Origin: an uncultured Cardiobacterium sp. | GTDB taxonomy: Bacteria; Pseudomonadota; Gammaproteobacteria; Cardiobacteriales; Cardiobacteriaceae | Assembly: GCF_938028825.1 (NCBI RefSeq) | Contig: NZ_CALIZP010000064.1 | Coordinates: forward strand, 1-35,900 | DNA: 35,900 nucleotides | Reading direction: 5' to 3' | Shown here: piece by piece, positions 16,430-23,822 of the stretch | How the letters are laid out: each line of letters starts with the position of its first letter | How positions within the stretch are numbered: position 1 is the stretch's first letter | Notes under the pieces: generated by a model | The model's database searches: none | Told to the model about the DNA's origin: nothing | What the model saw: the letters and a program-made list of their open reading frames with translations, nothing else | Made by a program: the position numbers and the translations under genes

Positions 16430-16460
16430 ATGCGTCGGCGCCACTCGGCGCCGCACGCAT
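16430..16460. repeat. GC-rich hairpin downstream of gntP
   Basis: ATGCGT-CGGCGCC pairs with GGCGCCG-C-ACGCAT (13 bp with one bulged C) around a 4-nt loop. It is the first of two strong hairpins in the gntP-ung gap. Confidence 0.55.
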
Positions 16461-16481
16461 CTCCGGCATTTATAGCCACTA

Positions 16482-16523
16482 CGCCGCGTGTGCCGGTAAT
16501 TGCCATTGCCGGCACACGCGGCG
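16482..16523. repeat. Long 19-bp hairpin downstream of gntP
   Basis: A 15-bp perfect stem (CGCCGCGTGTGCCGG with its complement) extends to 19 bp with one G-T pair and closes on a TGCC loop. No T-run follows. It may be an RNA 3'-end structure for gntP or an intergenic repeat. Confidence 0.7.
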
Positions 16524-16636
16524 CGGGCGCGGCCAACCGCGAACGTACCGCGCGGTTATGAGCCGCCCTTTGCCCGCCTTCCCCTGCTGTGGCACAATTT
16601 CGCCCGCCATTTCCTAACATTGCAGATAAGACAAAT

Positions 16637-17335
16637 ATGACGAGCGAAATCACGATAAACCCCAACGACGTACAAATCGAAAGCGGCTGGAAGACCGCCC
16701 TTTACGACGAATTCGGCAAACCCTACTTTGCCCGCATCAAACAAATCCTGATGGATGCCAAAGAAGCGCACATCCCCATCTATCCGCCGGGCAGCCTCAT
16801 CTTCAACGCCTTCAACCGCACCCCGTACGACAAAGTGCGCGTGGTCATCCTTGGCCAGGATCCCTACCACCAGCCCGGTCAGGCGATGGGGCTGTCCTTC
16901 TCCGTGCCGCAGGGCGTGCGCGTGCCGCCCTCGCTGCTCAATATCTATAAAGAACTCGAACGCAGCATCCCCGGCTTCGTCCCCCCCAACCACGGCGACC
17001 TCAGCGCCTGGGCGGATCAGGGCGTGCTGCTGCTCAACGCCAGTCTCACCGTCGAACGCGGCAAGGCGGGCAGCCACAGCCGCATCGGCTGGCAGACCTT
17101 CACCGATGCCGTCATCGAAAAACTCTCCAACGAACGTAGCGACATCATCTTCATGCTCTGGGGCAACTACGCCAAGGACAAAATCCGCCTGATCGATGCC
17201 GACAAACACTACATCCTCACCGCCGTACACCCCTCGCCGCTGGCGGGCAACGGCTTCATCGGCTGCTCGCACTTCGCCAGCGCCAACCAGATTCTCGAAT
17301 CACGCGGCGAAACGCCGATCAACTGGCAGGTGTAG
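16637..17335 (+). CDS. ung: Uracil-DNA glycosylase
   Basis: A 232-residue family-1 uracil-DNA glycosylase that removes uracil from DNA to start base-excision repair. The water-activating motif GQDPYHQPGQAMGLSFSV contains the catalytic Asp. Further family segments are the Phe-containing uracil-pocket motif LIFNAFNRTPYDKV, LLNASLTVERGKAGSH, the Leu-intercalation loop HPSPLA with its catalytic His, and the LWGNYAKDK strand. Length is normal for the family. The ATG at 16637 is chosen because an in-frame start at 16589 would add an unrelated tail. It is followed by a strong terminator and seems to be a single-gene unit. Confidence 0.97.
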   Translation: MTSEITINPNDVQIESGWKTALYDEFGKPYFARIKQILMDAKEAHIPIYPPGSLIFNAFNRTPYDKVRVVILGQDPYHQPGQAMGLSFSVPQGVRVPPSLLNIYKELERSIPGFVPPNHGDLSAWADQGVLLLNASLTVERGKAGSHSRIGWQTFTDAVIEKLSNERSDIIFMLWGNYAKDKIRLIDADKHYILTAVHPSPLAGNGFIGCSHFASANQILESRGETPINWQV

Positions 17336-17354
17336 CTGTCAGGCTTCCCGGTTG

Positions 17355-17381
17355 AAAAACCCGCCGTCCGGCGGGCTTTTT
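17355..17381 (+). terminator. Rho-independent terminator after ung
   Basis: CCCGCC pairs with GGCGGG around GTCC, flanked by an A-run on the left and a T-run on the right (CTTTTT), 25 bp past the ung stop codon. Confidence 0.88.
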
Positions 17382-17528
17382 GCAGGGCCTTCCTGCAAAC
17401 CGCGTGGCGGATGCGCCCGCTTGTCCGTTCCATAAACGTAAACCGCCCGTCACGTGCCGCATCGCCCGCTTTTGTTAGACTGTCTCCGCGATTTATCCCT
17501 TCCCATCAACCCGGTACGAGGTGTTTCC

Positions 17529-18488
17529 ATGCGTAAATTACTGTTGCTCGGCCTGCTGGCCGGTGGGGTGGCGTATGCCGCCGATGATGACGCGCGGCGT
17601 TGCGACCTGGCAGGCGCAGAGGCGTACGACCCGATGCGCCCGGCCGGTGTGCCGTTCCGTTATTTCCACCCGCTTTATGCGGATACGGCGACGATGAAGG
17701 CCGATGTGGAGGCCTGCCAGCGCGCTTTTGCCGCCGGCAAAGACCCGCGTTATTCCTTCCAGGCGGGCAACATCCTGCGCGATTTCTTGCAGGAGAAGAG
17801 CTTGCGCCGGATGACGGCGGCGGAATCGCCCGCTGCGGCCGGACAACTGGCGGACAAGGGCATGGAGCAGTTGGCGCTCGGCGCTTATCGGGCGGCGGCG
17901 GATGCGGGTTATCATCCGGCGCGCGCCGTGCTGGCATCCATGGCGGCGTTGCAGCCGGACAGCCCGGCGACGCTGTTTGATGATGTGCTCAAAGATGCAC
18001 CGGCAGCGGGTCATGCGGGACTGGCGCAGTGGTATGAGCGGCAGATGCTGCTTGCACCGGAGCGCAAGGCACAGTGGCAGGCGCAGGCGAAGCAGCATTG
18101 GCAGGCGGCGCTGGATGCGGGTAATGCCGCCGCCCGTCTTGGCCTGGCACGGATACTCGCCGACGAAGGGGATATGGCGCAGGCCCGCACGCTGTTGCAG
18201 CAGGCGGATGCGCAGGATCTGTACGCGCTGGATGCATTGGCGCTGTTTTATTTCAAAACGGGCGAGACGGCGGCGGGCGAACAGATCCTGGCCGGCGTGC
18301 AGCAGCGCGCGGATGCGGGCAATGCCGATGCGCGGGTGTTCGCGGATTATTGGCGGGGCTTGCGCCTCTTGAACGGCTGGGGCATGGCGCATGATGAAGC
18401 GGCCGCTATCGCGGCCTTGCAGGCGGCAGCGCGCGGCGGACATCAACAGGCGCAATTCACGCTGATGGGGATGAAGCAGCCGTGGTGA
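17529..18488 (+). CDS. Periplasmic Sel1/TPR-repeat protein
   Basis: A 319-residue exported protein of unknown specific function. The ATG at 17529 begins a signal peptide (MRKLLLLGLLAGGVAYA, cleavage likely before ADDD); an earlier in-frame start at 17454 would bury it. The rest is mostly helical with Ala-rich Sel1-like repeats of about 36 residues, for example YRAAADAGYHPARAVLASMA, AALDAGNAAARLGLARILA and LQAAARGGHQQAQFTLMG. Two cysteines lie in the N-terminal part. Sel1 repeats usually mediate protein contacts. It is flanked by terminator-like hairpins, so it may be transcribed alone. Confidence 0.78.
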   Translation: MRKLLLLGLLAGGVAYAADDDARRCDLAGAEAYDPMRPAGVPFRYFHPLYADTATMKADVEACQRAFAAGKDPRYSFQAGNILRDFLQEKSLRRMTAAESPAAAGQLADKGMEQLALGAYRAAADAGYHPARAVLASMAALQPDSPATLFDDVLKDAPAAGHAGLAQWYERQMLLAPERKAQWQAQAKQHWQAALDAGNAAARLGLARILADEGDMAQARTLLQQADAQDLYALDALALFYFKTGETAAGEQILAGVQQRADAGNADARVFADYWRGLRLLNGWGMAHDEAAAIAALQAAARGGHQQAQFTLMGMKQPW

Positions 18489-18551
18489 ATGGCGGTGCGG
18501 TGAGAAAGCGGGCGGTTGCGCCGCCCGGCGGCATCCGGCAAGCGCGCAGCG

Positions 18552-18557
18552 TATGAT
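18552..18557 (+). promoter_or_regulatory. Putative -10 box of rsmD
   Basis: TATGAT followed by GTGCGCCTTT, about 30 bp upstream of the rsmD ATG at 18587. It is the same arrangement as before the dedA-like gene. No clear -35 box is seen. Confidence 0.4.
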
Positions 18558-18586
18558 GTGCGCCTTTGATGGCAACGGGAGAAGCA

Positions 18587-19150
18587 ATGAAGGCTGTGGA
18601 AAGCAAAATCCGCATTATCGGCGGCAAGCATCGCGGGCGGCGGCTGGTCGTGCCGGAAGGAGAGGGTTTGCGCCCGACGCCCGACCGCGTGCGCGAGACG
18701 CTGTTCAACTGGTTGCAGTGGGAAATCGGCGGCGCACATGTGTTGGATGCCTTCGCCGGCAGCGGCGCGCTGGGGCTGGAAGCATTGTCGCGCGGCGCGG
18801 CGAGCGTGCTGTTCGTCGAACGCGAGGCGGCGGCAGCAGCGCGTCTACGCGCCGTGCTTGCCGATTGGCAGGAGGCGCATGCCCGCGTGCAGCAGGGCGA
18901 CGCGCTGCGCCTTGCGCCGTCTGCGCGTTATGACCTGATTTTTCTCGATCCGCCGTTTGCCGATAAGCTGCACGGGCAGGCGCTCGCACATTTTCTGCAT
19001 GACGGCTGGCTGAAACCGCATGGCAAGGCGTATGTGGAAATGTCGTGTACACATGAGGATTTGCCGTTGCCCGCCGGTTGGGTCTGGCACAGGCAGGGCA
19101 AGGCGGGGCGCGTCTTTTTCGGTCTGCTGCGACGCGGGGCGGCGGCATGA
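18587..19150 (+). CDS. rsmD: 16S rRNA (guanine966-N2)-methyltransferase
   Basis: A 187-residue S-adenosylmethionine-dependent methyltransferase that modifies G966 of 16S rRNA during 30S assembly. Family landmarks are the N-terminal IRIIGGKHRGRRL, the RPTPDRVRETLFNWL motif, the AdoMet-binding VLDAFAGSGALGLEALSRGA (motif I) and the catalytic DPPF (motif IV) in DLIFLDPPFADKL. The ATG at 18587 has GGGAGAAG upstream; another in-frame ATG seven codons earlier is less well placed. It overlaps the coaD start by ATGA, so the two are translationally coupled, a common gammaproteobacterial arrangement. Confidence 0.95.
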   Translation: MKAVESKIRIIGGKHRGRRLVVPEGEGLRPTPDRVRETLFNWLQWEIGGAHVLDAFAGSGALGLEALSRGAASVLFVEREAAAAARLRAVLADWQEAHARVQQGDALRLAPSARYDLIFLDPPFADKLHGQALAHFLHDGWLKPHGKAYVEMSCTHEDLPLPAGWVWHRQGKAGRVFFGLLRRGAAA

Positions 19151-19644
19151 TGCGGGTCGGGATTTATCCGGGAACCTTCGATCCCGTCACGCGTGGACAC
19201 GAGGACATCATCCGCCGCGCGGGGGTGCTGTGTGACCGGTTGTACGTCGCCGTCGCGCGCGGGCACCACAAGCAGACGCTGTTTTCGCAAGACGAGCGCC
19301 TGGATTTGATGCGCGTCGTCTGTGCCGATGTGCGCGGAAACTGCGAGGTGGTGCCGGTCGCGTTTGATGGCCTGCTGGTCGATGCCTGCCGGCAATACGG
19401 CGCGACGATCATTATTCGCGGCATCCGCAGCGTCGCCGATTACGAATACGAACATCAGTTGTCGAGCATGAACCGCCATCTTTTACCTGCGGTTGAGACC
19501 GTTTTCCTCATCACCGCCGACCGCTACAGCTTCGTGTCATCCGGCCTGATTCGCGAAACGGCGCGGCTTGGCGGCAATGTCGGCGAGCTGGTACATCCGT
19601 ATGTTAAAAAATTTTTAACGGTTAAGGTTTGTAAGGGTTGTTAA
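19147..19644 (+). CDS. coaD: Phosphopantetheine adenylyltransferase
   Basis: A 165-residue enzyme that makes dephospho-CoA from 4'-phosphopantetheine and ATP, the penultimate step of coenzyme A synthesis. The nucleotidyltransferase signature YPGTFDPVTRGHEDIIRRA carries the T/HxGH motif. IIRGIRSVADYEYEHQL and the ATP-binding YSFVSSGLIRE motif follow. Two adjacent ATGs (19147 and 19150) are possible; 19147 gives the ATGA overlap with rsmD. The C-terminus (KKFLTVKVCKGC) is slightly longer than usual. Confidence 0.96.
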   Translation: MMRVGIYPGTFDPVTRGHEDIIRRAGVLCDRLYVAVARGHHKQTLFSQDERLDLMRVVCADVRGNCEVVPVAFDGLLVDACRQYGATIIIRGIRSVADYEYEHQLSSMNRHLLPAVETVFLITADRYSFVSSGLIRETARLGGNVGELVHPYVKKFLTVKVCKGC

Positions 19645-19658
19645 AGATTGTGTATATT
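19629..19658 (+). promoter_or_regulatory. Putative promoter of the Lpp-like gene
   Basis: TTGTAA (19629-19634) and TATATT (19653-19658) are spaced by 18 bp in an AT-rich stretch that overlaps the coaD 3' end. The leader then contains a small hairpin (CGTCA-TTT-TGACG) and AGGAG before the ATG at 19702, as expected for a strongly expressed small lipoprotein. Confidence 0.5.
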
Positions 19659-19701
19659 AACGCTCGTCATTTTGACGTTAACAACTTTTAGGAGTTCATA
19701 T

Positions 19702-19935
19702 ATGAAATCTTTGAAAATTGCTTCTATGGCCGCCATCGTCATGATCGCTGCCGGTTGCGCCAGCCAACCAAAAGAAGATCCGCACGCTTCCGAAATCGCC
19801 GCGCTGCGCGCCGATATCGCCGAAGTCAAATCCATCGCCATGCAAGCCAACGAAAATGCGATGATTGCACGTCAACAAGCCCAGGAAAACAGCGAAAAAA
19901 TCAACCGCTCTTTCCGTGGCAAACAATACAAGTAA
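19702..19935 (+). CDS. Lpp-like small outer-membrane lipoprotein
   Basis: A 77-residue lipoprotein resembling Braun's lipoprotein (Lpp) and related alanine-zipper proteins. The signal peptide is MKSLKIASMAAIVMIAAGC with lipobox IAAGC. The mature part is a short linker, then an uninterrupted heptad-like helix (EIAALRADIAEVKSIAMQAN and so on) and a C-terminal RGKQYK. E. coli Lpp ends in YRK, whose Lys is linked to peptidoglycan; the terminal YK here could serve the same purpose. The ATG at 19702 is preceded by TTAGGAG. It has its own promoter-like sequence and a strong terminator. Confidence 0.85.
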   Translation: MKSLKIASMAAIVMIAAGCASQPKEDPHASEIAALRADIAEVKSIAMQANENAMIARQQAQENSEKINRSFRGKQYK

Positions 19936-19960
19936 GCAACTGCCGAACGTATCGTTCACA

Positions 19961-19986
19961 AAGGCACCGCAAGGTGCCTTTCTTTT
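19961..19986 (+). terminator. Rho-independent terminator after the Lpp-like gene
   Basis: AAGGCACC pairs perfectly with GGTGCCTT around a GCAA tetraloop, followed by TCTTTT. Confidence 0.92.
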
Positions 19987-20037
19987 GTCCGGCGTCCGCA
20001 GCGGGGTTTTTCCGCTTCCCTTTTGCAGGCGAATCCG

Positions 20038-20043
20038 TACAAT
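20038..20043 (+). promoter_or_regulatory. Putative -10 box of the rpsP operon
   Basis: TACAAT lies 40 bp before the rpsP ATG. No good -35 box is seen at the expected distance, so the call rests on the -10 box and the preceding terminator. Confidence 0.4.
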
Positions 20044-20082
20044 ATGCCCTCTTTTTATAGCCCCTTAGCAAGAGGAACCATA

Positions 20083-20331
20083 ATGTTAGCAATTCGACTC
20101 GCCCGTGGCGGTTCAAAAAAACGTCCCTTCTACCACATCGTTGCCACCAACAGCCGCAACGCGCGTGACGGACGTTTCATTGAGCGCCTCGGTTTCTTCA
20201 ACCCGATCGCCAAAGGTCAGGAAATACCGCTCAACGTCAATGTGGAACGCTATGAATACTGGGTTGGCGTTGGTGGTCAGGCCAGCGATCGCGTCAAATC
20301 TCTGGTCAAACAGTTCAAACAGCAGGCCTGA
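20083..20331 (+). CDS. rpsP: 30S ribosomal protein bS16
   Basis: An 82-residue ribosomal protein that supports assembly of the 30S body. The start MLAIRLARGGSKKRPFYHIV and the segments RDGRFIERLGFFNP and YWVGVGGQASDRV are diagnostic. The ATG at 20083 has AGAGGAA upstream. It is the first gene of the classical rpsP-rimM-trmD-rplS operon, here extended by cysQ. Confidence 0.98.
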   Translation: MLAIRLARGGSKKRPFYHIVATNSRNARDGRFIERLGFFNPIAKGQEIPLNVNVERYEYWVGVGGQASDRVKSLVKQFKQQA

Positions 20332-20335
20332 TTTC

Positions 20336-20878
20336 GTGCCACACGACGCCGCAGACATCGTCGTCGGGCGGATAGTCGGCGTACATGGTATTCGCGGGCA
20401 GGTGAAAGTCCACTCGGACTGTCGCCCCCGCGAATCACTTTTTCAGTACCGCCACTTTACTGCCAGACAAGGAGGCCGCCCCGACCTGCACTTGCGCCTG
20501 CTGCGCGGGCAGTCAAACGGCAAAGGCCTCGTTGCCGCCTTTGCCGATATTGCCGACCGCGATCGGGCAATGACACTCTGCGGCTACACCCTGTACATCC
20601 GCCGCGACCAACTGCCGCCCGCAGCAAACGGCGAATACTACTGGGCGGATCTCATCGGCCTGCGCGTGGAAAACCGTCAGGGCATCACCCTCGGTCAAAT
20701 TGCCGAACTCTTCGAAACAGGCGCAAACGACGTACTGGTTGTTCGCGCCAACGATGACCAAGAAATCCTCATCCCCTACATCCGCCCGCACTACATCGAG
20801 AACATTGATCTTGCCGCCGGTGTAATACAGGTGGACTGGGAACAGGCATGGTCACAAATGACCACTGACGATCACTGA
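20336..20878 (+). CDS. rimM: Ribosome maturation factor RimM
   Basis: A 180-residue factor that binds ribosomal protein uS19 and helps mature the 30S head. The N-terminal RimM domain opens IVVGRIVGVHGIRGQVKV, and the PRC-barrel follows with GEYYWADLIGLRV, LGQIAELFETGANDVLVV and ILIPYI. The start is read as GTG at 20336, four bases past the rpsP stop; no ATG is available before the conserved region. Gene order and spacing confirm the identity. Confidence 0.96.
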   Translation: MPHDAADIVVGRIVGVHGIRGQVKVHSDCRPRESLFQYRHFTARQGGRPDLHLRLLRGQSNGKGLVAAFADIADRDRAMTLCGYTLYIRRDQLPPAANGEYYWADLIGLRVENRQGITLGQIAELFETGANDVLVVRANDDQEILIPYIRPHYIENIDLAAGVIQVDWEQAWSQMTTDDH

Positions 20879-20882
20879 AACC

Positions 20883-21641
20883 GTGCGCATCGACATCATC
20901 AGCATCTTTCCCGAACTCGTTCGCCACTGGTTCAGCCGGGGTGTCATCGGGCGCGCCCTGAACAAAAGCGACAATACGCCCGCCGTCCTGCATTACTGGA
21001 ACCCGCGCGATTACAGCGATGACCGCCACCGGCGCGTTGACGATCGCCCTTTCGGCGGCGGCCCCGGCATGGTCATGCAATACACGCCGCTGGCACGCGT
21101 GGCCGACGCCATCAATGCCGACGGCGACAGGCCGTTGCACATCTACCTCAGCCCGCAGGGCAGCACCTTCAACCACGAACTCGCCGCCGTACTCGCGCGC
21201 AAAACGCGCATCGCCCTGTGGTGCGGGCGCTACGAAGGCATTGACCAGCGCTTTCTCGACGAACACATCGATGCGGAAATATCCATCGGCGACTTCGTCC
21301 TCTCCGGCGGGGAAATCGCCGCCGCCATCATTATCGATGCCATCCTTCGTCTTGTCCCGGGCGTCCTGGGCGACGAACAGTCCGCACAGGAAGACTCTTT
21401 CCAGCAAAAACTGCTGGACCATCCGCACTATACGCGCCCGGAAAATACTGCTAAAATCCGCGCCCCTGAAATTCTGCTCAGCGGCAATCATGCGTACATC
21501 GCACAGTGGCGCATGAAACAGGCGTTGGGCAGAACTTTTTTGCACCGTCCCGACATCTTCTGTCAACTTGATCTCAGCGACGCGCAGCAAAAATTACTCA
21601 ACGAATTTTTAACCGAACAGCAATTTGGAGAGCCGTCATGA
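20883..21641 (+). CDS. trmD: tRNA (guanine37-N1)-methyltransferase
   Basis: A 252-residue SPOUT methyltransferase that makes m1G37 next to the anticodon, preventing +1 frameshifts. Landmarks are MRIDIISIFPEL at the start, DDRPFGGGPGMVMQ, the trefoil-knot AdoMet site CGRYEGIDQRFLDEHID with ISIGDFVLSGGE, and the C-terminal AIMRTSHSGA-equivalent segment read as NHAYIAQWRMKQALGRT. The start is GTG at 20883, four bases after rimM. It overlaps rplS by ATGA. Confidence 0.97.
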   Translation: MRIDIISIFPELVRHWFSRGVIGRALNKSDNTPAVLHYWNPRDYSDDRHRRVDDRPFGGGPGMVMQYTPLARVADAINADGDRPLHIYLSPQGSTFNHELAAVLARKTRIALWCGRYEGIDQRFLDEHIDAEISIGDFVLSGGEIAAAIIIDAILRLVPGVLGDEQSAQEDSFQQKLLDHPHYTRPENTAKIRAPEILLSGNHAYIAQWRMKQALGRTFLHRPDIFCQLDLSDAQQKLLNEFLTEQQFGEPS

Positions 21642-22003
21642 GCAACATCATTGACACCCTGGAACAAGAACAATTCAAGCAGGATCTGCCGCAATTCAAC
21701 CCCGGCGACACTTTGGTCGTGCAAGTTAAAGTTATCGAAGGCAATCGCGAGCGTCTGCAAGCCTTCGAAGGCGTCTGCATCGCCAAACGCAACCGTGGCA
21801 TCGGTTCCTCCTTTACCGTGCGCAAAATCTCGCATGGCGAAGGTGTCGAGCGTGTATTCCAGACCCACAGCCCGCTGGTTGCATCCATCACCGTCAAGCG
21901 CCGTGGCGACGTGCGCCGCGCCAAGCTCTACTACCTGCGCAAACTCGAAGGCAAGGCAGCGCGTATCACCGAAAAACTTGACGCCAAAAAGAACAACGCA
22001 TGA
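21638..22003 (+). CDS. rplS: 50S ribosomal protein bL19
   Basis: A 121-residue ribosomal protein at the 30S-50S interface. Diagnostic segments are FNPGDTLVVQVKVIEGNRER, QAFEGVCIAKRNRGI, SFTVRKISHGEGVERVF and the C-terminal RRGDVRRAKLYYLRKL. The ATG overlaps the trmD stop (ATGA), with GGAG ahead of it. It is the fourth gene of the operon. Confidence 0.98.
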   Translation: MSNIIDTLEQEQFKQDLPQFNPGDTLVVQVKVIEGNRERLQAFEGVCIAKRNRGIGSSFTVRKISHGEGVERVFQTHSPLVASITVKRRGDVRRAKLYYLRKLEGKAARITEKLDAKKNNA

Positions 22004-22010
22004 CCGGCAT

Positions 22011-22838
22011 ATGCTGAACGCTGACGACCAGCGCCTCATTGCCGCCATCGCCGCCCTTGCCGCACAGACGGGGGCGGCGATTTTGTCATATTACGACCAC
22101 CCCGACAGCTACCACATCCGGGTCAAAGACAACCATACCCCGCTCACCGAAGCAGACCTTGCCGCCCACAACCTCCTCATCCGCAACCTGCCGCACATCC
22201 TTGACCTGCCCTGCCTCAGCGAAGAATCCGATGCCGCCGTGCACCGCCACCCGCCTGACGACTACTGGCTGATAGACCCCATCGACGGCACCCGCGAATT
22301 TATCGAGCGCAGCGGTGAGTTCTGCATCGCCATCGCCCGCATCGAGCATGGCCGCCCCACCCTCGGTTTCATTTATGCCCCGGTCGGCGGCATCTATTGG
22401 TACGCCCTGCGCGACAAAGGCGCCTACAAACACGACGAACACGGCGACACCCGCCTGCACTGTCGCCCCATGCCGCAGCCGCCGACCATCATCACCGCCC
22501 GCCCGCGCCTCGGCCGCCTCATGCGCGACTACCTCGGTGCCAACTTCGGCGGCTACCGCCACATCTGCTGCGGCAGCGCCCTCAAATTCTGCGCCATCGC
22601 CGACGGCTGCGCCGACATCTACCCCAAACTCTCGCCGACCACCAGCCAATGGGACACCGCTGCCGGCGACATCCTGTTGCACGAAGCGGGCGGCGGCCTG
22701 CGTTACTATGGCAACCTGCCCGGCAGCTACGGCAACCGTGCCACCACCAACCCGCCTTTTCTCGCCTACGGCGGCGGCATCGGTGAAGACGCCCTGCACA
22801 ACTATTTCATCGCCATGCAGCGCGCCCTCACCTCCTGA
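22011..22838 (+). CDS. cysQ: 3'(2'),5'-bisphosphate nucleotidase CysQ
   Basis: A 275-residue Mg2+-dependent, Li+-sensitive phosphatase that turns 3'-phosphoadenosine 5'-phosphate into AMP, clearing an inhibitor made during sulfate assimilation. It belongs to the inositol-monophosphatase superfamily: LTEADLAAH, the LSEES acid pair, the metal motif WLIDPIDGTREFI, and C-terminal SQWDTAAGDILLHEAGG. Length is a little above E. coli CysQ. The ATG at 22011 is seven bases past rplS, so it probably shares the ribosomal-protein operon. A GC-rich hairpin (about 22883-22901) follows without a T-run. Confidence 0.94.
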   Translation: MLNADDQRLIAAIAALAAQTGAAILSYYDHPDSYHIRVKDNHTPLTEADLAAHNLLIRNLPHILDLPCLSEESDAAVHRHPPDDYWLIDPIDGTREFIERSGEFCIAIARIEHGRPTLGFIYAPVGGIYWYALRDKGAYKHDEHGDTRLHCRPMPQPPTIITARPRLGRLMRDYLGANFGGYRHICCGSALKFCAIADGCADIYPKLSPTTSQWDTAAGDILLHEAGGGLRYYGNLPGSYGNRATTNPPFLAYGGGIGEDALHNYFIAMQRALTS

Positions 22839-22968
22839 AACACCGCCTCTTGCGCCGACACCCAAACGGCTGGATGCCAATGTGCCGCCCGCCCGGCGGC
22901 ATTCACCTTGCAAAACCTGCCCCCGCCACCATAACCACAGCCAACCCGCCTAACCAAGAGGACACCCC

Positions 22969-23202
22969 ATGACCATCCCCGCCCTGACCCGCATCAACGA
23001 ACTCGCCGCCATCGCCAAAACCCGCGCCCTCACCGCCGACGAACTCGCCGAGCGCGACGGGCTGCGGCGCGAATACCTTGCCGCCATACGCGGCCAGGTC
23101 GATAACAACCTGCTCGTCACCCGCATCGTTGACAGCGAAGGCAACGACGTCACCCCGCAAAAACTGCGCGCCGCCCAAGCCGCCAAACAGAACCCGCAAT
23201 GA
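22969..23202 (+). CDS. DUF896 family protein (YnzC-like)
   Basis: A 77-residue protein of unknown function. It matches the DUF896/UPF0291 pattern: INELAAIAKTRALTADELAE, then LRREYLAAIRGQV, then a helical segment and VDSEGNDVTPQKLRA. This family is best known from Firmicutes such as Bacillus YnzC, and finding it beside proteobacterial housekeeping genes is unusual to my knowledge. The ATG at 22969 has AGAGGA upstream. It overlaps the following GNAT gene by ATGA, so the two are coupled. Confidence 0.85.
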   Translation: MTIPALTRINELAAIAKTRALTADELAERDGLRREYLAAIRGQVDNNLLVTRIVDSEGNDVTPQKLRAAQAAKQNPQ

Positions 23203-23789
23203 TCCGCCCCGCCCGCGCGGAAGACGCCGCCGCCCTCGCCCCGCTCATCCTGCACGTCCTGCAAGCGATGGAACTGCCCTTCCTCGCCGCCCACGGCATC
23301 GAAACCACGCGCCAACTCCTCACCGCCGCCATCCGGGCGGCGGAATACCGCTACGGCTACGCGCGCGGCATCGTCAAAACCATTGACGGCGACATCGCCG
23401 GTGCAGCCTTCGGTTACCCCGCCGAAGCGGAGGCGCGGGTTGACCTCCCCTTCGCCGCCGTCCTGCAACAACACCGCCTCGACCCCGCGCAGCGCCTCTT
23501 CACCGACGCCGAAAGCTACCCCGACGAATGGTATCTCGACACCATCGCCGTCGCCCCCGCCTGGCGCGGGCGCAGCATCGGCGCGGCCCTCCTGGACGCC
23601 CTGCCTGCCCAAGCCCGCGCCGCCGGGAAAAACCGCATCGGCCTGAACGTGGATGAAGCCAACCCCGCCGCGCGCCGCCTCTACCTGCGCCACGGTTACC
23701 TGCCCGTCGGCAGCCGCATCCTGAGCGGCCACCGCTACGAACACCTGCAAAAACCGCTCATGCCGCAACACAGCGGGCGGCACACCTGA
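23199..23789 (+). CDS. GNAT family N-acetyltransferase
   Basis: A 196-residue acetyltransferase that should transfer acetyl from acetyl-CoA to an amine; the substrate is unknown. The acetyl-CoA motif A is seen as LDTIAVAPAWRGRSIGAALL near residues 110-129, followed by the motif B-like NPAARRLYLRHGYLPVG. The N-terminus MIRPARAEDAAALAPLI is a typical GNAT beginning. The ending ILSGHRYEHLQKPL resembles GNATs I recall from Firmicutes. It is coupled to the DUF896 gene and lies 33 bp before recC, so the three may form one transcript. Confidence 0.88.
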   Translation: MIRPARAEDAAALAPLILHVLQAMELPFLAAHGIETTRQLLTAAIRAAEYRYGYARGIVKTIDGDIAGAAFGYPAEAEARVDLPFAAVLQQHRLDPAQRLFTDAESYPDEWYLDTIAVAPAWRGRSIGAALLDALPAQARAAGKNRIGLNVDEANPAARRLYLRHGYLPVGSRILSGHRYEHLQKPLMPQHSGRHT

Positions 23790-23822
23790 CCCCCGGCAGA
23801 CCGCACCGCCTCCCGTCCCGCC

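Larger units (their letters stand above)
16340..16561 (+). pseudogene. Probable glycerate kinase remnant after gntP
   Basis: A 73-codon frame begins with GTG overlapping the gntP TGA, the junction expected for translationally coupled genes. It reads VKIVIAP, like the glycerate kinase start MKIVIAP. After an apparent deletion of about 24 codons it continues ALPQAEYRCV, which aligns with VLPDAEYVKV of the intact kinase. The later PVIAIAG also resembles the kinase, but it is encoded inside a palindrome, so I give it little weight. The rest is unrelated and Arg-rich. I read it as the decayed start of a second glxK that once followed gntP. The evidence is short and could be coincidence. Confidence 0.45.

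Noticed and set aside
16482..16523. Glycerate-kinase-like PVIAIAG motif as proof of a kinase remnant
   Set aside because: The motif is encoded inside a 19-bp palindrome that fixes its sequence, so it was not used as evidence. Only the VKIVIAP and ALPQAEYRCV matches were.
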